Assembly: GCA_013151785.1 (NCBI GenBank)
Contig: JAADHP010000052.1
Location: forward strand, 1 to 5,284
Direction of reading: 5' to 3'
Length of the DNA: 5,284 nucleotides
Origin: Nitrospirota bacterium
GTDB lineage: Bacteria > Nitrospirota > Thermodesulfovibrionia > Thermodesulfovibrionales > JdFR-85
The notes beneath the pieces are model-generated. The model was not told the DNA's origin. It saw nothing but the letters and a program-made list of their open reading frames with translations, and searched no databases. Below are positions 1 to 5,284 of this stretch, piece by piece (position 1 is the stretch's first letter; each line of letters starts with the position of its first letter). Made by a program: the position numbers and the translations under genes.

Positions 1-1474
1 AGGAGGAAACAGAGGTAAGGGGATTACCAATCTCATGGGCCACACCTGCTGAAAGACGTGCCAGAGCAGAAAGCTTCTCTGATTGCATTAATTGCTCCTG
101 TGCCTTTTTCAGTTCTGTAACATCCTGCAGAAGTACCATTATCTGCGACTTTCCATCAGGAGAATGTATTGGTGTGGCCACCATCTGGAAATACCCTTTT
201 TTGTTTCCCAGGTCCAGGAAGGAGACCTCCTGTATGAATCTGTTATCCACAATTGCACTGTGGATATTGTCAAGGAATCTCTGGTCATCAAAAAGCTTTT
301 TTACTGTAAAATTCTTTTTCTTCTCTTCCGAAAGCCAGTGTTTCATCACCCTGTTCATCCATACTACCTGTTCCTTTTCATCGAATATACAGATGCCTGC
401 CTCAATAGAACTCACAATTGCATCAAGCTTTTCCTTCTCTAATGTTAATTCCTTTGTTCTCTCATTGACTATGTTTTCAAGTTCCTTTGCATAGGCCTTT
501 ATCTTTTCAGAATAGAGGGCCTTCTCCTCTGCCTTAACACGCTCCTTGTTAATAATAATGATTATAAAGGAGACAATCGCCGTAGCAATAAGTATCGTGA
601 AGACAAGCAAGGAATGAAAACGCATGCTGTTTTTAATACTCTGGGTCACCTCAGAGTAAGGAATGGAGACACAGACAATCCAGTTGATAGAGGGAAGCCT
701 GACCCTGGAGAAGGCAACAAGCTTGTCCTCTCCATATGGAGCAATGTAGGAACTGAACCCTATGTCTTTGGCGCTGAGTATCTGTATTTCTGTTTTAAAT
801 GATTTGTGACATTTGTAACAGGACTTATCAGCATTGAATATGTTTCTGCCAATCATCTTGGGTTGTGTGGGGTGGTAAAGCAGGGTGCCCGAGGCATCCA
901 TCATCCAGGCATGTCCCCGTTTGCCTGCCTGGATAGGTGTGAGAAACTTGTTGCATATCTCGGATATATTAACAGTAATAATGGTAGCGCCTATAAATGT
1001 TTTGCCCTTTTTAACAGGGAATCCGAAGATCAGGCGTCTGAGAGGAACGTCTTCCATGAAATAAAATTTGGAGGAATGAAGATTCTTGATCTTTTCAGAC
1101 AGGTCATTTAGTACATCAACTGGAAACAGGTCCGGGCGAGTCTGAAATATAGGTATATTGTTCTGGTCAACAATTATCATCTCCACCCCCAACTCAGTAC
1201 TCAGTTCTGCAAAGGCATAATTCACAAACTCATCAAGCCCCACCCGGTGTAACCCCCTGTTGGAAAGCAGTTTTACAAAGGCTGAAGCCTCATTAATGAG
1301 ATGCTGTATGTTTGTTTGTATCGAATCTGAGAGGGTTTTTGCGATAATCAGCTGTTGCTGGTTGAATTGTGCTGCCATTTCAGCCTCATAGTTCTGCTGG
1401 AAGAATATGTTGAGGGTCACAATTATGCTGATTATAATCAGCAATAATAAGATAAGGGCAACCTTGATCCTCAT
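1..1474 (-). CDS. Membrane sensor histidine kinase with haem-type CxxCH Cache sensor domain (partial, C-terminus beyond window)
   Basis: This minus-strand frame is open from the ATG at 1474-1472 to the left edge, giving 491 visible residues. Visible order: TM helix about residues 5-25; extracytoplasmic Cache-type sensor about 30-285, with the family-like segment GHAWMMDASGTLLYHP (188-202) followed by IGRN; second TM about 288-309; charged helical linker about 310-350; PAS domain about 350-455 ending in the typical LLQDVTELKKAQEQL; then the HisKA start with AHEIGNPL, where H480 is the expected autophosphorylation site. The ATPase domain must lie beyond position 1. The unusual point is CYKCH at residues 219-223 (bases 806-820), a CxxCH c-haem attachment motif on the periplasmic side. 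By family knowledge it phosphorylates itself in response to an external signal and passes phosphate to a response regulator, which is not in view. The start is well fixed: an in-frame TAA lies four codons upstream. No clear Shine-Dalgarno precedes it. Confidence 0.95.
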   Translation of the reverse strand, partial: MRIKVALILLLLIIISIIVTLNIFFQQNYEAEMAAQFNQQQLIIAKTLSDSIQTNIQHLINEASAFVKLLSNRGLHRVGLDEFVNYAFAELSTELGVEMIIVDQNNIPIFQTRPDLFPVDVLNDLSEKIKNLHSSKFYFMEDVPLRRLIFGFPVKKGKTFIGATIITVNISEICNKFLTPIQAGKRGHAWMMDASGTLLYHPTQPKMIGRNIFNADKSCYKCHKSFKTEIQILSAKDIGFSSYIAPYGEDKLVAFSRVRLPSINWIVCVSIPYSEVTQSIKNSMRFHSLLVFTILIATAIVSFIIIIINKERVKAEEKALYSEKIKAYAKELENIVNERTKELTLEKEKLDAIVSSIEAGICIFDEKEQVVWMNRVMKHWLSEEKKKNFTVKKLFDDQRFLDNIHSAIVDNRFIQEVSFLDLGNKKGYFQMVATPIHSPDGKSQIMVLLQDVTELKKAQEQLMQSEKLSALARLSAGVAHEIGNPLTSVSS

Positions 1475-1490
1475 ACTTATATATTACAAC

Positions 1491-1517
1491 ATTATATGAA
1501 TTAAAGTTACAATTATA
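1491..1517 (-). promoter_or_regulatory. Candidate -10 elements for the sensor kinase gene
   Basis: Read on the minus strand, two perfect TATAAT hexamers occur, at 1517-1512 and 1496-1491. The nearer one ends 16 bases before the kinase ATG and would give a leader of about 10 bases; the farther one would give about 30. Neither has a recognisable -35 box at 16-18 bases, so AT-rich chance matches cannot be excluded. Confidence 0.3.
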
Positions 1518-1642
1518 AAAGGCAAGGCAACCATTCCCTATCACAAAGAGCAGGAGTTATAAAAGAGGCATGTGCAGGCTGAAGGGACACAGACAGAGAC
1601 GCCATGGAAGAGATAATAGATGGTGAAGCTCCCCAACCAGTG

Positions 1643-1720
1643 GGGCATTCTGGCAGTTTTCGTAAAGGGCCCTGAGCCAAAGAACAGGGCTGATATCAGG
1701 GTGTCCAGGCCAGAATGCCC
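1643..1720. repeat. 78-nt imperfect hairpin with perfect 12-bp inverted-repeat arms
   Basis: GGGCATTCTGGC at 1643-1654 is exactly complementary to GCCAGAATGCCC at 1709-1720. Inside, CCCTGA (1670-1675) pairs with TCAGGG (1696-1701), and GCC (1676-1678) pairs with GGC (1688-1690), so the stem can continue through an internal loop and a bulge. Just upstream, CCCCA (1631-1635) can pair with TGGGG (1641-1645) over a 5-nt loop; this helix uses bases 1643-1645 and would compete with the large stem. No T-run follows on either side, so it is not an ordinary terminator. It may be a structured small RNA, a long 5' leader element, or a REP/MITE-like remnant. It matches no riboswitch or RNA family that I can recognise. 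Confidence 0.55.
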
Positions 1721-1888
1721 TCTGATAGAGGAATTCAGGGTATTTCCTCACAGATTCAGATGGGGTGTGAAGGCAGGTGGAAGGGGTGATTGTGGAGAGC
1801 AAGTAGATTTCAAGATGATTGTTTCAGGAGTTTATTGGTAATTCAGGTGTTGAGCAAAATTGCCGATTTTTGGGGCACTTAAAGGGAC

Positions 1889-1917
1889 TTGAAAGAATTT
1901 TCATGCTATGGCATAAT
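1889..1917 (+). promoter_or_regulatory. Sigma70-type promoter with extended -10 for acylphosphatase
   Basis: TTGAAA (1889-1894) is followed by a 17-base spacer and CATAAT (1912-1917); each hexamer differs from consensus at one position. TG at 1909-1910 gives the extended -10 form TGnCATAAT. Transcription would begin about seven bases after the hexamer, at or next to the ATG at 1924, which predicts a leaderless mRNA. Confidence 0.65.
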
Positions 1918-1923
1918 TATCTC

Positions 1924-2205
1924 ATGTCCATGGCAAGGGCACATCTGTATATTGAAGGAATTGTTCAGGGGGTCTTTTACAGGGCCTTTACCAGGGATGT
2001 GGCTACAAGGCTTGGGCTGCATGGATGGGTGAAGAACCTCTTAGACGGAAGGGTTGAGGCTGTGTTTGAAGGAGAGAAGGCTGATATTGAGAAGGCTATT
2101 GTTGAGTGCTATAAAGGTCCGCCTTCTGCAAGGGTTACCAATATAGAGATATCATGGGAACCTTATCAGGGTGAATTTAGTGGATTTGAGATAAGATACT
2201 ATTAA
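1924..2205 (+). CDS. acyP: Acylphosphatase
   Basis: The 93-residue product is a complete single-domain acylphosphatase, which hydrolyses the carboxyl-phosphate bond of acyl phosphates in the cytoplasm. The signature GIVQGVFYR (residues 12-20) contains the phosphate-binding Arg20, and GWVKNLLDGRVEAVFEG (34-50) contains the catalytic Asn38; both essential residues are present. The C-terminus GFEIRYY is typical of the fold. Family members are about 90-95 residues long, which supports a start at 1924 or at the second ATG at 1930. I chose 1924 because the promoter places the transcription start at that A. The frame stays open back to an ATG at 1819, but the extra 35 residues have no family similarity and would lie across the promoter. 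No Shine-Dalgarno precedes 1924. Its physiological role in bacteria is generally unclear, and nothing nearby clarifies it. Confidence 0.95.
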   Translation: MSMARAHLYIEGIVQGVFYRAFTRDVATRLGLHGWVKNLLDGRVEAVFEGEKADIEKAIVECYKGPPSARVTNIEISWEPYQGEFSGFEIRYY

Positions 2206-2218
2206 TTAGCTGTATCTT
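2193..2218 (+). terminator. Weak AT-rich stem-loop overlapping the acylphosphatase stop
   Basis: AAGATAC (2193-2199) and GTATCTT (2212-2218) form a perfect 7-bp inverted repeat around a 12-nt loop that contains the TAA stop. Only two further T residues follow the stem. The stem is AT-rich, so termination would be weak; the location between two promoter-bearing genes is suitable. Confidence 0.3.
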
Positions 2219-2354
2219 TTATGCACATTTGTCTAAATCCATCTTTCTTATAGAATCTTTTTGCTCAGTAATGCCTTTTATGATTTCCTAATACCACACT
2301 TCATACCTTTCTATTGCCGGTCGTAGAGTGAAAAGCTCCACCCTGTGCTGAATA

Positions 2355-2363
2355 TGATATAAT
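2355..2363 (+). promoter_or_regulatory. Extended -10 promoter for the zinc-finger ORF / bioB unit
   Basis: TGATATAAT contains a perfect TATAAT (2358-2363) preceded by the extended -10 TG. No -35 box is recognisable 16-18 bases upstream, as can be the case for extended -10 promoters. The hexamer lies six bases before the ATG at 2370, the same geometry as the acylphosphatase promoter, so a leaderless transcript is predicted. No other candidate promoter is evident before bioB. Confidence 0.55.
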
Positions 2364-2369
2364 TATTCT

Positions 2370-2546
2370 ATGGGAAAGGAGTATTTACTGGAAAATAAGC
2401 CCAATAGCTGTTGTAAAACACAGCAGAATAGGACTGAAGATAGAGAAAAGACATCCCTTTACAGGGATATCTGTCCCTATTGTGGCATAAGGATTGAAGA
2501 CCCCATGGAGTTTCTCAGGCATGTATTCCTTTTTCACAGCACATGA
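2370..2546 (+). CDS. Small protein with C2H2-type zinc-finger spacing, unknown function
   Basis: The 58-residue frame starts with MGKEYLLENKP and ends with FHST. I do not recognise a named family. Residues 35-56 have the spacing Cys-x2-Cys-x12-His-x4-His (C35, C38, H51, H56), which is the classical C2H2 zinc-finger arrangement, with CPYCG as the knuckle and aromatic/aliphatic residues before and between the histidines. A further Cys pair lies at 14-15. The N-terminal 34 residues are polar and probably disordered. The ATG is the only possible start: an in-frame TGA lies five codons upstream. There is no Shine-Dalgarno, but a promoter sits six bases ahead, so leaderless translation is likely. 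It ends 48 bases before bioB and probably shares its transcript. It could bind nucleic acid or simply zinc, or be a regulator of the operon; its small size leaves some doubt that it is translated. Confidence 0.6.
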   Translation: MGKEYLLENKPNSCCKTQQNRTEDREKTSLYRDICPYCGIRIEDPMEFLRHVFLFHST

Positions 2547-2554
2547 GGCTCATA

Positions 2555-2575
2555 GTGCTGGCGGTCTGCCAGTAC
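2555..2575 (+). promoter_or_regulatory. Stem-loop in the bioB leader region
   Basis: GTGCTGGC (2555-2562) can pair with GCCAGTAC (2568-2575) over the 5-nt loop GGTCT, forming an 8-bp stem with one G-U pair. It ends 19 bases before the bioB ATG. No T-run follows, so it is not a terminator; an effect on ribosome access or mRNA stability is possible. It lies inside a 15-codon frame (2543-2590) that begins in an ATGA overlap with the preceding gene's stop. Confidence 0.35.
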
Positions 2576-2594
2576 AAGTGGCAAGTATAACAGA

Positions 2595-3560
2595 ATGTCC
2601 TTTAGTGAGAGAATAAAAGATAAGATTTTTTCTGGTAAGAGTATTACAGATCAAGATACAGAGGCATTATTGGAACTCCAGCCACTTATTCTTTTTGAAA
2701 TCGCTACTGCTATAAGAGAACATTTTCGGGGTAAGAAGGTTGATCTCTGTTCAATAGTGAATGCAAAATCCGGTGGATGCTCTGAGGATTGTTTTTATTG
2801 TGCCCAGTCAGCAAGATATCAAACCAATGTAGAGAGATATCCCCTTCTTTCAAAAGAGACCATAGTTGAAAGGGCAAAGGAGGCACAGACCTGGAAGGCA
2901 CGGAGATTCTGCATTGTAACAAGTGGGAAAAAGGTGAGTCCAAAAGAACTCGGGATAATTGCCAGTGCTATAAGTGAGATAAGGGCACTTGGGTTTCTTC
3001 CCTGTGCCACCCTTGGTATTTTAGACAAAGATGAACTCCAGGTTCTTAAAGATGCTGGCCTTTACCGGTATCATCATAACATTGAAACATCACGAAGATT
3101 CTTCCCCCGGGTCTGTACCACCCATTCCTTTAATGACAAGATAGGCACTATAAGGGCTGCCCAGGAGGTGGGGCTTTCAATCTGCTCAGGTGGTATATTT
3201 GGCATTGGCGAGACCTGGAGGGACCGTATAGACATGGCCTTTACCCTGAAAGAGATTGGTGTTGATTCTGTACCAATTAATTTCCTGATTCCCATAAAGG
3301 GCACTCCCCTGGGAAACAGACCTTTTCTGAATCCTGTAGAGGCCCTGAGGATTGTCAGTCTTTTCAGACTTGTGATGCCTGAGAAGGAGATTCGTATATG
3401 TGGGGGCAGGGGACAGACTTTGAAGGGGCTTCAGAGTATGGCCTTCTTTGCAGGTGCTGATGGGTTACTTGTGGGCAACTATCTCACCCAGAAAGGCTCT
3501 CCTGTGGAGGATGATCTGTTTACTATTGATGCCCTTGGCCTGGAGATTACCCGCAACTGA
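2595..3560 (+). CDS. bioB: Biotin synthase
   Basis: This 321-residue cytoplasmic radical-SAM enzyme inserts sulfur into dethiobiotin in the last step of biotin synthesis. The radical-SAM motif CSEDCFYC gives the [4Fe-4S] ligands C62, C66 and C69. The sacrificial [2Fe-2S] cluster ligands of the family are all present: C106 (RFCIVTSG), C137 (PCATLG), C197 (ICSGG) and R267 (IRICGGR). The segment YHHNIETS (159-166) matches the substrate-contacting strand, with N162 and E164 at the positions of the E. coli Asn and Asp. IFGIGE (201-206) is also typical. Length is normal and the protein appears intact. The ATG at 2595 has only a weak Shine-Dalgarno. No bioA, bioD, bioF or bioW lies in the window, so the other biotin genes must be elsewhere or the cell takes up precursors. 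It overlaps the next gene by one base (TGATG). Confidence 0.97.
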   Translation: MSFSERIKDKIFSGKSITDQDTEALLELQPLILFEIATAIREHFRGKKVDLCSIVNAKSGGCSEDCFYCAQSARYQTNVERYPLLSKETIVERAKEAQTWKARRFCIVTSGKKVSPKELGIIASAISEIRALGFLPCATLGILDKDELQVLKDAGLYRYHHNIETSRRFFPRVCTTHSFNDKIGTIRAAQEVGLSICSGGIFGIGETWRDRIDMAFTLKEIGVDSVPINFLIPIKGTPLGNRPFLNPVEALRIVSLFRLVMPEKEIRICGGRGQTLKGLQSMAFFAGADGLLVGNYLTQKGSPVEDDLFTIDALGLEITRN

Positions 3561-4525
3561 TGAAACCCACCTTTCATCATTTTCCTGTTAATGGAATATT
3601 TGAAGACCCCGTGGTTTATTTGAGATTCCTCCGACAAAGAAGGGCATTCCTGTTTGATGCAGGGGATGTAAGTGCTCTATCTTCCAGAGAGATCAATAAA
3701 ATTACGGATCTCTTTATTACCCATACCCATATTGATCATTTTATAGGCTTTGACAGGATATTGAGGTTGCTTCTTCGGAGGGAATTGCCCTTAAGGGTAT
3801 ATGGGCCAGAGGGTATTATAGATGCTGTAAAGGGTAAACTTCGGGGATATGCATGGAATGTCATCTCTGAATATCCCCTTCAGATAATAGTGCATGAGGT
3901 TATAAAAGAGACCATCATAATAGAGAAGTTTTCTGCTTCTGAACGGTTTGAGCCAGTCAATCACGGAGAGATGGCCTGTAAAGGGATTATTCTTAAGGAA
4001 GATGATATACAGATGAGAGTGGCAGTGCTTGAACATGATATCCCAGTGCTTGCCTTTGCCCTGGAAGAGAACGAGCATATTAATATTGACAAGGCAAGGC
4101 TTTTGGAGAAGGGGCTTTCTGTAGGTCCCTGGCTCTCTGATTTCAAGGATGCCGTGAGAAAGGGCCACTGGCACAGGGAGTTTCATTTGAACAACAGGCT
4201 TTACAGGACTATTGACCTTATGGATATAGCTATTATAACAGAGGGACAGAAGGTCTCCTATGTTATGGATGTTTCACCTGCGGAAGACAATATTGAAAGG
4301 ATAATAGAACTGGTTAAAGGCTCTCATACCCTATATATTGAATGCTATTTTTTGCAGGAGGATTTCCCGAGAGCGATTGAACGACGGCATCTGACAGCAG
4401 AGATTGCAGGCCGTATTGCCAGGGATGCCTCTGTGAGGGAGATTGTCCCCCTTCATATCTCACCCAAGTACAGGGACCTTCCTGAAAGGGTGCTTGATGA
4501 GGCACAGCAGGCATTCAGACATTAA
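3560..4525 (+). CDS. RNase Z-like metallo-beta-lactamase-fold hydrolase
   Basis: The 321-residue product carries the full metal site of the RNase Z/ElaC-like branch of the MBL superfamily: THTHIDH with H55, H57, D59 and H60; H159 in LEHDIP; bridging D237 in VMDVSP; H277 in RRHLTAEIAGRIA; and H299 in PLHISPKY. The C-terminal blocks match RNase Z, whose known role is removal of 3' trailers from tRNA precursors. However, the N-terminus lacks the usual LGTGSG-type opening of RNase Z and has NGIFEDPVVYLRF instead, and I see no Gly-Pro-rich tRNA-binding arm. It is therefore best called an RNase Z-like hydrolase of unknown substrate; true tRNA 3' processing is uncertain. The start ATG shares its A with the bioB TGA stop, so it is probably translated by coupling with bioB. 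Its last 11 bases overlap the end of the convergent ychF gene. Confidence 0.9.
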   Translation: MKPTFHHFPVNGIFEDPVVYLRFLRQRRAFLFDAGDVSALSSREINKITDLFITHTHIDHFIGFDRILRLLLRRELPLRVYGPEGIIDAVKGKLRGYAWNVISEYPLQIIVHEVIKETIIIEKFSASERFEPVNHGEMACKGIILKEDDIQMRVAVLEHDIPVLAFALEENEHINIDKARLLEKGLSVGPWLSDFKDAVRKGHWHREFHLNNRLYRTIDLMDIAIITEGQKVSYVMDVSPAEDNIERIIELVKGSHTLYIECYFLQEDFPRAIERRHLTAEIAGRIARDASVREIVPLHISPKYRDLPERVLDEAQQAFRH

Positions 4526-5284
4526 ATCTGAAATTAATTATATCACCATCCTGGACGATATAGTCCTTCCCCTCAAGTCTGAGCAGTCCCCTCTCTCTTG
4601 CCACTGCCATTGAGCCAGCCTCTATAAAATCGTCATAAGATATAACCTCTGCTTTGATAAAGCCGCGCTGGATGTCAGAGTGTATCTTGCCTGCTGCCAT
4701 ATATGCTGTTGTGCCCTTCCTGATTGTCCAGGCACGCACCTCATTTTTTCCCACAGTGAGGAAGGATATAAGTCCAAGGTGTTCATAGCAGAGGCGGATA
4801 AGTCGATGCATTGCAGGCTCTTCAAGTCCATAGCCCTTCAAAAACTCCTCAGCCTCAGTAGCATCAAGCTGGGCTATCTCCATCTCAATCTTACCCGAAA
4901 GGGCTATTACAGGAAGGTTAAATCGCTCACTCAATTTCTTTACTATATCGCCATGCCGCTCCTCGGGAAGATCATTCTCGTGAAGGTTTAAAAGGATCAC
5001 TTCAGGTCTTATGGAGATAAGCTGGAGATGCCTGAGTGCAAGGAGTTCGTTCTCTGTGAAAGAGACCTTTCTTAATGGTATTTCATCTTCAAGTGCTTTC
5101 TTGCATTTAAGAAGTACAGCCTTTTCAGATTCGTCTATCCTTTTCCCCCTTTTTCTGGCCTCTTCCATCCGTAATAGCCTTTTTTCCACAAGATCAAGAT
5201 CTGAAAGGATTAATTCTAATTCCAGGGTTTCTGCATCCCTTAATGGGTCAACATTGCCCAGTGGATGAACCACAGACTCATCCT
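4515..5284 (-). CDS. ychF: YchF/OLA1-family redox-regulated ATPase (partial, N-terminus beyond window)
   Basis: Read from the right edge, 255 residues of the frame are visible, ending FRFNV at a TGA at 4517-4515. They begin DESVVHPLGNVDPLRD, which matches the middle of YchF, so about 110 N-terminal residues with the P-loop and switch regions lie beyond 5284. Next come a helical coiled-coil region, the segment ILLNLHENDLPE whose NLHE (bases 4988-4977) fits the NxxE that replaces the usual NKxD of GTPases and gives YchF its ATP preference, and a C-terminal TGS domain with VRAWTI, GKIHSDIQRGFIKAEV and RLEGKDYIVQDGD, all highly typical. YchF proteins are ribosome-associated P-loop ATPases linked to oxidative-stress control and translation. 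A GTG at 5273 is internal and not the start, because the conserved family sequence continues upstream of it. The gene converges on the MBL gene and overlaps it by 11 bp. Confidence 0.97.
   Translation of the reverse strand, partial: DESVVHPLGNVDPLRDAETLELELILSDLDLVEKRLLRMEEARKRGKRIDESEKAVLLKCKKALEDEIPLRKVSFTENELLALRHLQLISIRPEVILLNLHENDLPEERHGDIVKKLSERFNLPVIALSGKIEMEIAQLDATEAEEFLKGYGLEEPAMHRLIRLCYEHLGLISFLTVGKNEVRAWTIRKGTTAYMAAGKIHSDIQRGFIKAEVISYDDFIEAGSMAVARERGLLRLEGKDYIVQDGDIINFRFNV

Larger units (their letters stand above)
1475..1923. other. Divergent intergenic region between sensor kinase and acylphosphatase
   Basis: This 449-base stretch separates the minus-strand kinase from the plus-strand acylphosphatase. 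I find no convincing gene: the open frames of 73-81 codons on either strand (1620-1841 plus, 1557-1802 minus) resemble no family I know and have no ribosome binding site. The left end (1475-1520) is very AT-rich and suits a kinase promoter. The middle (about 1630-1720) is GC-richer and holds a large hairpin, listed separately. About 1755-1800 is purine-rich on the plus strand with no further structure I can support. The right end holds the acylphosphatase promoter. Its length is more than two simple promoters need, so a small RNA or an eroded element is possible. Confidence 0.6.

Noticed and set aside
92..1111. Plus-strand open frames of 62-116 codons across the left part (92-442, 174-494, 614-802, 806-1111)
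   Set aside because: They lie antisense to the kinase, whose minus-strand translation shows TM, Cache, PAS and HisKA segments; the plus-strand products have no recognisable family features.
1651..1665. CTGGCAG-type sequence as a sigma54 promoter
   Set aside because: The second element with GC about 10 bases downstream of GG is not present at the required spacing.
1557..1841. Opposed frames 1620-1841 (plus, 73 codons) and 1557-1802 (minus, 81 codons)
   Set aside because: They overlap each other across the hairpin, have no ribosome binding site and no family resemblance; the hairpin arms explain part of their sequence.
1819..1923. N-terminal extension of acylphosphatase to the ATG at 1819 or 1903
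   Set aside because: The added residues resemble nothing in the family, would exceed its usual length, and would place the promoter at 1889-1917 inside the gene.
2411..2465. BirA-like biotin operator half-sites (TTGTAAAAC at 2411 and CTTTACA near 2458)
   Set aside because: The known operator has half-sites separated by about 14-16 bases; these are about 40 bases apart and inside the zinc-finger frame.
2586..2591. TATAAC as a -10 box directly before bioB
   Set aside because: It ends only three bases before the ATG, so transcription would start inside the gene, and there is no extended -10 or -35 match.
3791..4186. Minus-strand 131-codon frame inside the MBL gene, and similar frames inside bioB
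   Set aside because: They are shadows of genes with complete, motif-rich plus-strand products.
5271..5273. GTG at 5273 as the start of a complete 252-aa protein
   Set aside because: The upstream codons (DES) continue the conserved YchF sequence to the window edge, and the P-loop domain would be missing, so the gene is simply cut by the window.

Overview
The window looks like chromosomal DNA from a moderately AT-rich, anaerobe-type bacterium. Codon choice leans to AGG, AGA and ATA. The sensor kinase carries a c-type haem attachment motif in its extracytoplasmic domain, as is common in cytochrome-rich lineages such as Nitrospirota or Desulfuromonadota-like bacteria. This placement is inferred from style, not proven. 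No tRNA, rRNA, CRISPR array, insertion sequence or phage gene is visible.

Layout. (1) Positions 1-1474, minus strand: the N-terminal 491 residues of a membrane sensor histidine kinase (TM, Cache with CxxCH, TM, coiled coil, PAS, start of HisKA), cut by the left edge. (2) Positions 1475-1923: a divergent intergenic region with a 78-nt imperfect hairpin whose arms are a perfect 12-bp inverted repeat, and a good extended -10 promoter at its right end. (3) Positions 1924-2205, plus: acylphosphatase. (4) Positions 2206-2369: AT-rich gap with a second extended -10 promoter. (5) Positions 2370-2546, plus: an unrecognised 58-aa protein with perfect C2H2 zinc-finger spacing. (6) Positions 2595-3560, plus: biotin synthase BioB. 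(7) Positions 3560-4525, plus: an RNase Z-like metallo-beta-lactamase-fold protein, sharing one base with bioB. (8) Positions 4515-5284, minus: the C-terminal two thirds of the YchF/OLA1-type ATPase, convergent with and overlapping the previous gene by 11 bp, cut by the right edge.

How the parts relate. The small zinc-finger gene, bioB and the MBL gene form a tight co-directional unit, probably transcribed from the promoter at about 2355-2363. Acylphosphatase has its own promoter just upstream. The main regulatory observation is that both promoters place the -10 hexamer exactly six bases before an ATG with no Shine-Dalgarno sequence, so both mRNAs are predicted to be leaderless. The most interesting protein-level observation is the CxxCH in the kinase sensor domain, suggesting haem-based redox or gas sensing. 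No complete new multi-gene system is evident; the remaining genes are recognisable housekeeping families.
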